Assembly: GCF_028596125.1 (NCBI RefSeq)
Contig: NZ_CP117229.1
Span: 976,001-1,040,000, forward strand
Direction of reading: 5' to 3'
DNA: 64,000 nucleotides
Source: Listeria innocua
GTDB lineage: Bacteria; Bacillota; Bacilli; Lactobacillales; Listeriaceae
The notes under the pieces were generated by a model. The model was not told the origin of the DNA and searched no databases. It worked only from the letters and a program-made list of their open reading frames with translations. Made by a program: the position numbers and the translations under genes. Numbering within the stretch: the stretch's first letter is position 1; every line of letters begins with the position of its first letter. Of the stretch, positions 53,297-61,097 are shown piece by piece.

Positions 53297-55621
53297 ATGA
53301 TAAATAAAAAGTGGATGAAAATTGTAATGATTCCAATGCTAGTTGTCCCAATGTACGGTTTGACAACTGTCAGTGGACAATTACAGAATTCATTAACTGG
53401 AGAAAATTCCTTTGTTAAAGACGCTCAAGCTGCAACAACAGCATCGCAACAAGCGTTTATAGACAAAATAGCACCTGCTGCCCAGGCATCTCAAGAAAAA
53501 TATCATCTGTTGTCTAGTATAACTTTAGCTCAAGCAATTTTAGAATCCGGTTGGGGGAAAAGTGGACTTGCTACACAAGGATATAATTTATTTGGTATTA
53601 AAGGAAAGTACAATGGACAATCAGTTATCATGTCAACCTCTGAATATGTGAATGGTGAGTGGATTAAGATTGATGCTGAGTTCCGTAAATATCCTAGTTG
53701 GAACGAATCTGTAACTGATCATACACTTTTATTAGTGAATGGAACTTCTTGGAATAAAAACTTATACAAAAAAGTAGTTGATGCAACAGACTATAAAGTA
53801 GCTGCTAATGAGCTACAAAAAGCTGGATATGCAACATCTCCAACTTATGCTGCTAGTTTAATCCGAGTAATTGAAACTTATGATTTAGCAAAATATGATG
53901 TTTTATACGACAAAATTCTTACTCAAAAATCCACTTCCGGTAAAGCGACTGTAACAAGTCCAACAGGGAATGGTGTTTGGACTCTACCTTATAAAGTTAA
54001 AGGTGTACAATCTGTTAGTCCAGCTAGCACATACGCTAACAAAGATATTGATTTAGTATCTGTTGCTACAACTAAAAGAGGTACGTACTATCAATTTAAA
54101 TATAATGGTAAAGTAATTGGTTGGGTAGATGGAAAAGCACTGACCATATACGATAGCGTCAATTATGATAAAGTAAACGTTGGACGAGCTAAGATTACGA
54201 GCGCACCTGGCAATGGTATTTGGTCTAAACCATACAATGTATATGGACGAGAATTTGTAACCAATGCAACTACTTATGCCCAACAAGAAATAAAACTCTT
54301 ACGTGAAGCGCAAACCGCAAAAGGAACTTATTACCAGTTTAGTATTAACAATAAAACAATTGGTTGGATTGATAAACGTGCTTTGACTATCTATCCATAT
54401 GATTCTGTTATTTCTAGCAAAGCTGTTAACCTTGATGGACAAATTACTAACCCAACAGGAAACGGTATTTGGACAAAAGCATATAAATTAGAAGGCACAA
54501 CTTCTGTCGCCCAGGCTACTCAATATGCTAACCAAGATGTTAAAATTAGTGAAGTTGTTGAAACTCAACATGGTACTTATTACAATATTAGTATCGGCGG
54601 AAGAGCAATCGGTTGGTTAGATAAAAATGCGATTACTCTATATGACCAAGCTGAGTACAATAAAGCTGTTACACTAGACGGAACTATCAAAAACGTACAA
54701 GGTAATGCTATTTGGACAGAACCTTATCGGACTGCTGGCACAAAATTAGTCGCTCAAGCTGAAAAATATGCCAACAAAGATGTTCAAATTGTCCGTGAGG
54801 CGAAAACACCAAGAGGAACTTACTACCAATTTAAATCAGGTGGAAATGTGATTGGCTGGTTAGATGTAAAAGCTTTTGATATGTATGATGAAATAACTTC
54901 GAACAAAGCTGTAAATATGGAAGCAGTTATTGAAAATGTCGAGGGAAATGCTGTTTGGACTGCACCTTATAAGAGTGTAGGTGTAAAACTGATTGGTCCA
55001 GCAAGTAATTATAAAGATAAAACTGTCAAAATAACTCGTGAAGCTCAAACAAGTAGAGGAACATATTATGAATTTAGCTCTAATGGTAAAACTGTAGGCT
55101 GGTTAGATAAGAAAGCATTTAAAACTTATAGTACTATAGAATATGATGAATCTTATGTACGTGATGCAGTTGTAACGAATGTTAGTGGTCATACTGTTTG
55201 GACATTGCCATATCAAGTTTATGGTGTGAAATCAGTTGGGTCAGCATCAAACTACAACAATAAACAAGCTAAAATTACAAGACGTGCTAAAACAGATCGA
55301 GGCATTTATTACCAATTCAGCATTGATGGTAAAAATGTAGGTTGGTTGGATGAAAGAGCTTTTGATGTCTATGATACGGTAGAATACAATAATGTAATTA
55401 ATAAAACTGCATTATTGAGCAACCCAACAGGAAACGGTATATGGTCAGCACCTTATAGAGTTATCGGTGTTAAGAATGTAGGACAAGCTACCTCATATGC
55501 TAATAAAACCGTGCAATTAGTTCGAGAAGCGAAGACAACTCGAGCAACTTACTATCAAATGAGCGTAGATGGTAAACTAATTGGTTGGATTGACCAAAGA
55601 GCATTTACGAATATTAGATAA
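53297..55621 (+). CDS. aut: Aut-type autolysin: glucosaminidase domain plus seven GW modules
   Basis: A 774-residue secreted peptidoglycan hydrolase. After a signal sequence (about 1-46, MINKKWMKIVM start), a GH73 glucosaminidase domain (about 50-195) shows AQAILESGWGKSGLATQGYNLFG. Seven GW modules of about 80 residues follow (about 216-774), each with a GN.IW.. PY core, a RGTYYQF-like strand and a terminal IGW/VGW.D motif. GW modules bind lipoteichoic acid. Aut supports Listeria invasion; EGD-e Aut is reported with four modules, so this is a longer form. Start at 53297 is behind AAGGAG and GGAGAAT. Confidence 0.9.
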   Translation: MINKKWMKIVMIPMLVVPMYGLTTVSGQLQNSLTGENSFVKDAQAATTASQQAFIDKIAPAAQASQEKYHLLSSITLAQAILESGWGKSGLATQGYNLFGIKGKYNGQSVIMSTSEYVNGEWIKIDAEFRKYPSWNESVTDHTLLLVNGTSWNKNLYKKVVDATDYKVAANELQKAGYATSPTYAASLIRVIETYDLAKYDVLYDKILTQKSTSGKATVTSPTGNGVWTLPYKVKGVQSVSPASTYANKDIDLVSVATTKRGTYYQFKYNGKVIGWVDGKALTIYDSVNYDKVNVGRAKITSAPGNGIWSKPYNVYGREFVTNATTYAQQEIKLLREAQTAKGTYYQFSINNKTIGWIDKRALTIYPYDSVISSKAVNLDGQITNPTGNGIWTKAYKLEGTTSVAQATQYANQDVKISEVVETQHGTYYNISIGGRAIGWLDKNAITLYDQAEYNKAVTLDGTIKNVQGNAIWTEPYRTAGTKLVAQAEKYANKDVQIVREAKTPRGTYYQFKSGGNVIGWLDVKAFDMYDEITSNKAVNMEAVIENVEGNAVWTAPYKSVGVKLIGPASNYKDKTVKITREAQTSRGTYYEFSSNGKTVGWLDKKAFKTYSTIEYDESYVRDAVVTNVSGHTVWTLPYQVYGVKSVGSASNYNNKQAKITRRAKTDRGIYYQFSIDGKNVGWLDERAFDVYDTVEYNNVINKTALLSNPTGNGIWSAPYRVIGVKNVGQATSYANKTVQLVREAKTTRATYYQMSVDGKLIGWIDQRAFTNIR
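53935..55618 (+). repeat. Seven tandem GW-module coding repeats
   Basis: Seven copies of a roughly 243-base repeat, diverged at DNA level but in register (one module every 80-82 codons). The conserved core codes GNGIW or related words. Recombination between copies can change module number among strains. Confidence 0.85.
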
Positions 55622-55633
55622 TTGAACGTTAAA

Positions 55634-55671
55634 TAAAAAAACAGAGTGATTTTAATCACTCTGTTTTTTTC
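55634..55671. terminator. Bidirectional terminator between aut and the DUF6270 gene
   Basis: AAAAACAGAGTGATT pairs perfectly with AATCACTCTGTTTTT around TT, with T/A-runs on both sides. Confidence 0.95.
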
Positions 55672-55673
55672 GC

Positions 55674-57680
55674 TTACGATTTAGTTATATAAATAAGCTC
55701 TTTCAAAAAGTCTTTGTAATAAGCTGATTCAAAATGGGAAAACGAATGACCAAATGGATAGTTGAAATCACCAATATATGATTTCTTTGAAAAATCGATG
55801 ACTTTTGCTTCAGGCAGTTTCGACAAGAAGTAGTTGTTTATTCTATCCCAGAAGTAATTATTTTTCTCAATTGCCATTTTATTTTTATAAACTACTACTT
55901 TTCCATTTTCATCGTAATATGAGGTTGTAAAGCCACCTAAGTTTAAAATCACTCGATCAGCAGGGAATGTTTCTGTTAATTTTGCAATAAATTGATCAGC
56001 ATAACCTTTCCACTCATTAAAGAATGCTTCATTATCAATATGATCTAGAATTCTTTCATAAGGAAGGTCATTAAGTAATTGACTATCTTCTATAATATAT
56101 GATAAAGTGATTGCCGTTTTGTTATTTAACCAAATGACTGGACGAATAACATCAGGATAAAGATCAATAAGGAAATAATCAGAATTAGACTCTTTTAGGT
56201 TAACGAAAAAGTCTTTCTTCCAATCTTCTTCCACGATTGTTTTCTCTGCTGGTTTCATATCATTGTACTTGTCCAAATTAAAACTCTCAGCAGGTTCAGT
56301 CATTACACTAATAATAGAAGAGTGAAACTGCGTAAAGCTACATTCGAAAAATGCTTTATAATCAGGATTGAAAAAAGGAGATGAGTTAAAAGCATTGCGA
56401 CTAAAACAAGTGCCCATAACAGCAATTTTAGTTATATCTTCTTTAATTTTTGGCGCGGGAGCCGTTAAGCATGACAAATTATTGAAATCATTTTTAGTTA
56501 ATTGTGCTAGGAATTTCTTGTTGGCAATATTAAAAAACTTAGTATTACTAAGGTCAATTGTATTTGGAACTAGAATAGGTAAATCAGGCATATCTTTGGA
56601 ACGGAGGAAAAAATCCCATGTCGCATATGCTTTGTTATTAGGGCCAGCTAAGAATTCACTTTTACTAATGCGTACAGAGTGTTTCCCTATTCCTTTTTTT
56701 AGTGGCCAAGCTTGTTCCATATGATATTCAAATACATCTGCTTTTTTATCTAGTCGTTTTGCTACAACTTGTCCTTCATGGAAGTTTCCTTCTAATTTAA
56801 ATTGTAAAGTTATATCGCTACCTGATTCTTTTAGTTGACTGACACTTACTAATCCTTGAATATTCTTTTTGAAATAGAAGGATAATCTGCTTGAGCCAGT
56901 GACATAAGAGCGCAGTGTAGCAAAGTGCGGGGAAGCCAATTCCACTTCTTTCGGAATGGATGGTTTTCTTTCGGCGTCAATAGATAGGAATGTAGTTAAT
57001 CCTTGCTCTACTTCTTTAGGCGATATTTCAATCATGGCATCTAAAATATTTGTATTATCTACTAAGAAGTTAGTTGCTAAGTCTTTAACAGGAATCGAAA
57101 AGCTAACGACTTTATCTGTAACCAGTCCTAAGTCAAATGATTGTTCTTGCTCATGGAATAAATAAAAGCTAGGTGTTGGTCTACGTTTTAGTAGTAGCTT
57201 TGCTTTAAACGGTCCATCTGGAAGCGAAGAATTAATTTTGATAGTACCTGTCATCAATTTTTCGCTTAATGAAAAACTTTCTAATGAAGCTAAAAGTTCC
57301 ACTGGTCTACTAATAAGCGTTAATACACCTTCTGGAAAATCAAAATGATATTGGTAAAGTGAATTAGATGGTTGGAAAGGTTGATTAATAATAGGTCCAT
57401 CTGACATCAAATGATTATATGGATAATCGCCATTCACTTTAAATTTCCAAGCAGTCTCATTATTTGGGAGAGAATACTCAGCAAGTTCGTCAATCGAAAT
57501 AACTGCAGTGAATGAATTTTTTTCTTGAGTAAAAGGAATGTTTAACTTTTGTTCAGGGTGTTTATATTCTCGGATTTCGTTGTAATATGCTTGAATGCTA
57601 CTGATTTTTCCTTCTGAAAAACCATGTATCTTCCATGTTTTAGATTCTATTAACTCAATTTCCTTTATATAAAATTTCAT
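55674..57680 (-). CDS. DUF6270-containing protein of a glycopolymer locus
   Basis: A 668-residue soluble protein with no signal peptide or transmembrane segment. The N-terminal half is beta-rich. The C-terminal half (from about residue 415) starts with KIAVMGTCFSRNAFNS (422-431 core), a pattern of DUF6270 proteins that occur in capsule and teichoic acid loci, and ends with DFNYPFGHSFSHFESAYYKDF. This resembles the SGNH-like plan (Gly/Ser early, His late), hinting at an acyl transfer or hydrolase role, but the catalytic residues are not certain. Divergent from the glycosyltransferase genes. Function unknown. Confidence 0.65.
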   Translation of the reverse strand: MKFYIKEIELIESKTWKIHGFSEGKISSIQAYYNEIREYKHPEQKLNIPFTQEKNSFTAVISIDELAEYSLPNNETAWKFKVNGDYPYNHLMSDGPIINQPFQPSNSLYQYHFDFPEGVLTLISRPVELLASLESFSLSEKLMTGTIKINSSLPDGPFKAKLLLKRRPTPSFYLFHEQEQSFDLGLVTDKVVSFSIPVKDLATNFLVDNTNILDAMIEISPKEVEQGLTTFLSIDAERKPSIPKEVELASPHFATLRSYVTGSSRLSFYFKKNIQGLVSVSQLKESGSDITLQFKLEGNFHEGQVVAKRLDKKADVFEYHMEQAWPLKKGIGKHSVRISKSEFLAGPNNKAYATWDFFLRSKDMPDLPILVPNTIDLSNTKFFNIANKKFLAQLTKNDFNNLSCLTAPAPKIKEDITKIAVMGTCFSRNAFNSSPFFNPDYKAFFECSFTQFHSSIISVMTEPAESFNLDKYNDMKPAEKTIVEEDWKKDFFVNLKESNSDYFLIDLYPDVIRPVIWLNNKTAITLSYIIEDSQLLNDLPYERILDHIDNEAFFNEWKGYADQFIAKLTETFPADRVILNLGGFTTSYYDENGKVVVYKNKMAIEKNNYFWDRINNYFLSKLPEAKVIDFSKKSYIGDFNYPFGHSFSHFESAYYKDFLKELIYITKS

Positions 57681-57918
57681 CGCTAGCTCCTTAAAATTTA
57701 ATTATGATACTTTTTATTTTATCATATTTCAATAAAATTCCCTACAAAATTGATAAAAGTTGAAAGTTTTCAGAATAATTGCAGATAATGAAAAGCCTTT
57801 TTTTATTAAGTGAAGCTAAACACTGATAAATTTTGCACAGATGGTTGATAAACTGCTGTAAATAAGATATGCTGTAGATACTGAATTTTATACAATAGCA
57901 TATCAGTAAGGGGTTGTA
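57681..57918. other. Divergent control region of the glycopolymer genes
   Basis: About 240 AT-rich bases. It holds a weak CodY-like site (57765-57779, three mismatches to consensus), a TTGATA (57845-57850) 17 bp from TATGCT (57868-57873) as a possible promoter, and an inverted repeat GATATGCT (57866-57873)/AGCATATC (57897-57904). Confidence 0.5.
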
Positions 57919-58914
57919 GTGAGAGTGGAAAAACCATTTTTAACCGTTGTGGTGCCTTGTTATAATGAAGAAGAGGTATTAAGCGAGAGCGTAACACAAC
58001 TAACAAATATTATAAAAAAATTAGTGATGAATGATTCTATTAGTAACAATAGTCAAATCATGTTTGTTGATGATGGAAGTAAGGATCGAACTTGGGAACT
58101 TATAAAGCAATATTCTGAATCACATGAGCATGTATCAGGGCTAAAGTTGAGTCGTAATTATGGGCATCAAGGTGCATTATTAGCAGGATTAACAGCTGCA
58201 CATGAACATTCAGACTGTGTTGTTTCTATCGACGCAGATTTACAAGATGACGTAAATGCAATTATTGAATTTATGGAAAAATATCATGAAGGTTTCGATG
58301 TGGTTTATGGTGTGAGAGATAAACGCGATACAGATACTTTTTTCAAAAGAAATTCTGCTCTAACTTTTTATAAGATTATGAGTAAGTTAGGTGTTAATAT
58401 GGTTCCTAATCATGCGGACTATAGATTACTTAGCAAACGCGCATTAACAGAATTTTTACGCTATAAAGAAGAAAATATGTTTATTAGAGGTATTGTACCA
58501 TTACTTGGATTTAAATCTACCAAAGTTTATTATAATAGAAATGAACGCTTTGCTGGAGAATCGAAATATCCATTAAAGAAAATGTTATTATTTGCTGTTG
58601 ATGGTATTACTTCTTTTAGTGTGGCGCCAATTCGCTTATTGCTAGTGATTGGTTCTATTACTTTCTTAGTAGGTGTAGTTTTAGGTATTTATGCAATTGT
58701 TCAAAAAATAATCGGGGGCGTAGTTCCTGGTTGGACCTCTTTAATTGTTTCTATTTGGTTACTCGGCGGGGTACAATTAATTGGTATGGGCGTTTTGGGC
58801 GAATATATTGGAAAAATTTTCCGACAAGTAAAAGAACGTCCTCGTTTTACAATTGAAGATAATGTCTTTGAAATGAAATGCGAGAAAAATAAAAACAACG
58901 AGAGTTTGGTGTAA
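57919..58914 (+). CDS. GtrB/CsbB-like membrane glycosyltransferase (family GT2)
   Basis: A 331-residue enzyme with an N-terminal GT2 domain (VVVPCYNEEEVL at about 10-21, VDDGSKDRTW, DADLQDD with the metal-binding DxD type) and two C-terminal transmembrane helices (about 233-262 and 272-300). This is the dolichol-phosphate-mannose-synthase-like plan of GtrB and GttA/CsbB-type enzymes, which put a sugar on undecaprenyl phosphate for export. GTG start at 57919, 6 nt after AAGGGG. Followed by a GT-C gene, its likely partner. Confidence 0.87.
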   Translation: MRVEKPFLTVVVPCYNEEEVLSESVTQLTNIIKKLVMNDSISNNSQIMFVDDGSKDRTWELIKQYSESHEHVSGLKLSRNYGHQGALLAGLTAAHEHSDCVVSIDADLQDDVNAIIEFMEKYHEGFDVVYGVRDKRDTDTFFKRNSALTFYKIMSKLGVNMVPNHADYRLLSKRALTEFLRYKEENMFIRGIVPLLGFKSTKVYYNRNERFAGESKYPLKKMLLFAVDGITSFSVAPIRLLLVIGSITFLVGVVLGIYAIVQKIIGGVVPGWTSLIVSIWLLGGVQLIGMGVLGEYIGKIFRQVKERPRFTIEDNVFEMKCEKNKNNESLV

Positions 58915-58919
58915 GTAAA

Positions 58920-61010
58920 GTGAAGAATAAGTTAGTTTACACTTTTAATGCTTTATTTATCCTCCTATTTGGCTACTTGCTTTGCCTAAGCATTTTCAAA
59001 CCACAAACTTTTACTTTTGAACATCCTTTTGTCTTAATAGTTCTTAGCGCTGCTGCGTTATTAGTTCTTATTGGGATTTTCCAGTTTAGTACTAGATTAA
59101 ATAAAAAAGGAGATGGTTTTTTAACCATCTCTTTAGTGATTTTGATATTAGCAGTCCAAGTATATCTATTAGTTTCGCTGCAAATGAATTCATATGCGGA
59201 TGCCTATGTAATTAAGGGCGAGTCTTTAAAAATGCTGGCAAATGGAGGACATGCTACTGGTCAAGAATACTTTATGATGTATCCAAATAATATCTTTATA
59301 ACCATTATACGATACTGGTTATATGCTTTTGGAGGAATGCTTGGAGTTTCCAATGTATTCTTACTTGAAAGTGTATTTCTATTTTTATGTATGAATATTA
59401 CTATTTTTGTATTGTTTTGGATTATTCGTAAAGAAAATGGTAGCAAATATGCGAATATTTATCTTATCATTATACTATTTTGTGTTCCATTACTAGGTTA
59501 CATTTGGTATTTTTATACTGATACTCTAGTCTTGCCTTTTGCTTCCCTTATTACTTTATTTTATTATTTATATACGAAAAATAATAAATGGTGGTATTTT
59601 ATTATTATCGGGTTATTGTTTGCCGTTGGGTATCATATTAAGCCAAATATCATAATTTTATTGCCAGCGATGATTATTCATCAATGTTTCATAAGAAATT
59701 GGCGTAAGGTCTTGCTAAATACAATGGTGTTAGCGATTTTCTTTGTAAGTTTAAATGCTGTTTTCACGCCATTATCTAATCATTATGGATTTAAGAAAAA
59801 TTTGGCTATAGAATTTCCGCAAACGCACTGGGTGATGATGGGGCTTGGTGAGCCAGCAGGTCGTTACAATAGTGAAGACGTGGCTTTTACAAATCAATAC
59901 AAGACAAAAGAAGAGAAACAAGAAGCGAATATAGAGAAAATAAAAGAACGACTAAAAGAGCATGGGCCCATTGGACTTGCAAAATTATATAATAATAAAA
60001 TGATAAACACATGGACAGATGGTACACGCGCTTATACGTGGTACACGAATTCTGCATTAGATTATCCAGCTTCATTTGATTATTTCTTTGGAGATAAGCG
60101 CTTTTTTACAGAGTTCGCTGCCCAAATGTTCCATATCATTAATTTACTGTTAATATGTTTAGGTGCGTTACGTTTTTATAAAAAAAGAGAACTTGATATA
60201 TCTTTCTTTATAAATATCACCTTAGTTGGTGTCTGGTTATTTCATTTAATCTGGGAAGCAAATCAGCGTTATATATTATTTGTAACTCCATTAATGATTG
60301 TGTCTTCTATTTATGGATTTAAGTTTATTATAGAAAGTTTATTTACAGAAAAAGTAGTTTTAAAAGATAAGTTAAAAAAATCTTTCTTAATTACGAGTTT
60401 CCTTATCTTTTTGTTAAGTAGTGTTTTTCTTGCGTTTGGTGGAAAAATGATTGCGACTGATAAACAAGATATTAATCATTATATTGTTAAGCAAAGTTAT
60501 GCTCATATAGCGTTACCAGTTAATAATAAACAAACTATTTCACAAGAATTTACATCTGATAGTCCTTTTAACTCAATTGACATATATGTGATGAAAAAAC
60601 CGGAAGCTAGTAGTTCATATCGAATAAAAGTTATCAATGAAACTAATGACACTATAATTTATAATCAAGAGAAAAAAGGTACAGATTTTCCAAATGAGGC
60701 TTACCTTAAATTGAGCGTTAACGATAATCCTAAAGGAAATAATAGGTATCGCATCGTAATCTCAGAAGTAGAAAATAGCCATCCAAATCAACCTTTAGTT
60801 TTAGGAACCTATTTTGATAATGATTTAGACCTTTACCCATATGGCGATTTGTACGTTAATGATGACAAAAAAGAATACCAAGACATAGGCTTTTTTGTTA
60901 CAAATACAACCTCAAAACCATTAATGCCAAAATATGCATATATTATGTTTGATTTATGTATCATGCTTGTTTTTGCAGGAACGTATTATGTTTTTAAAAG
61001 AAGACGTTAA
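58920..61010 (+). CDS. Polytopic GT-C-type glycosyltransferase
   Basis: A 696-residue membrane protein with about eleven hydrophobic spans (about 1-500), an extracellular C-terminal region (about 520-665) and a last membrane helix (about 668-688). Acidic residues in the first large outer loop (SYADAYVIKGE, about residues 91-101) fit the catalytic loop of GT-C enzymes. It would transfer the undecaprenyl-linked sugar made by the upstream GT2 to an extracellular acceptor such as wall or lipoteichoic acid; the acceptor is inferred. Starts GTG 6 nt after the GT2 gene with only a weak ribosome site, so coupling is likely. Confidence 0.78.
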   Translation: MKNKLVYTFNALFILLFGYLLCLSIFKPQTFTFEHPFVLIVLSAAALLVLIGIFQFSTRLNKKGDGFLTISLVILILAVQVYLLVSLQMNSYADAYVIKGESLKMLANGGHATGQEYFMMYPNNIFITIIRYWLYAFGGMLGVSNVFLLESVFLFLCMNITIFVLFWIIRKENGSKYANIYLIIILFCVPLLGYIWYFYTDTLVLPFASLITLFYYLYTKNNKWWYFIIIGLLFAVGYHIKPNIIILLPAMIIHQCFIRNWRKVLLNTMVLAIFFVSLNAVFTPLSNHYGFKKNLAIEFPQTHWVMMGLGEPAGRYNSEDVAFTNQYKTKEEKQEANIEKIKERLKEHGPIGLAKLYNNKMINTWTDGTRAYTWYTNSALDYPASFDYFFGDKRFFTEFAAQMFHIINLLLICLGALRFYKKRELDISFFINITLVGVWLFHLIWEANQRYILFVTPLMIVSSIYGFKFIIESLFTEKVVLKDKLKKSFLITSFLIFLLSSVFLAFGGKMIATDKQDINHYIVKQSYAHIALPVNNKQTISQEFTSDSPFNSIDIYVMKKPEASSSYRIKVINETNDTIIYNQEKKGTDFPNEAYLKLSVNDNPKGNNRYRIVISEVENSHPNQPLVLGTYFDNDLDLYPYGDLYVNDDKKEYQDIGFFVTNTTSKPLMPKYAYIMFDLCIMLVFAGTYYVFKRRR

Positions 61011-61097
61011 TACTATCCAATATTAGGTTATGTATATAAACATGGAGAACATCTAATTAACATGTGACATATATTTTGAATTAGGGAGAGTCTATAA

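Noticed and set aside
53935-55618. CRISPR-like or satellite repeat array
   Set aside because: The periodicity is protein-coding (GW modules of about 243 bases) with heavily diverged DNA, not short identical repeats with spacers.
56368-56724. Plus-strand 118-codon frame within the DUF6270 gene
   Set aside because: Antisense to a well-supported long gene, no ribosome site, unusual amino acid composition.
61066-61085. PrfA-box-like TTAACATGTGACAT upstream of the GgaB-like gene
   Set aside because: Three mismatches to TTAACANNTGTTAA and no promoter at the right distance.
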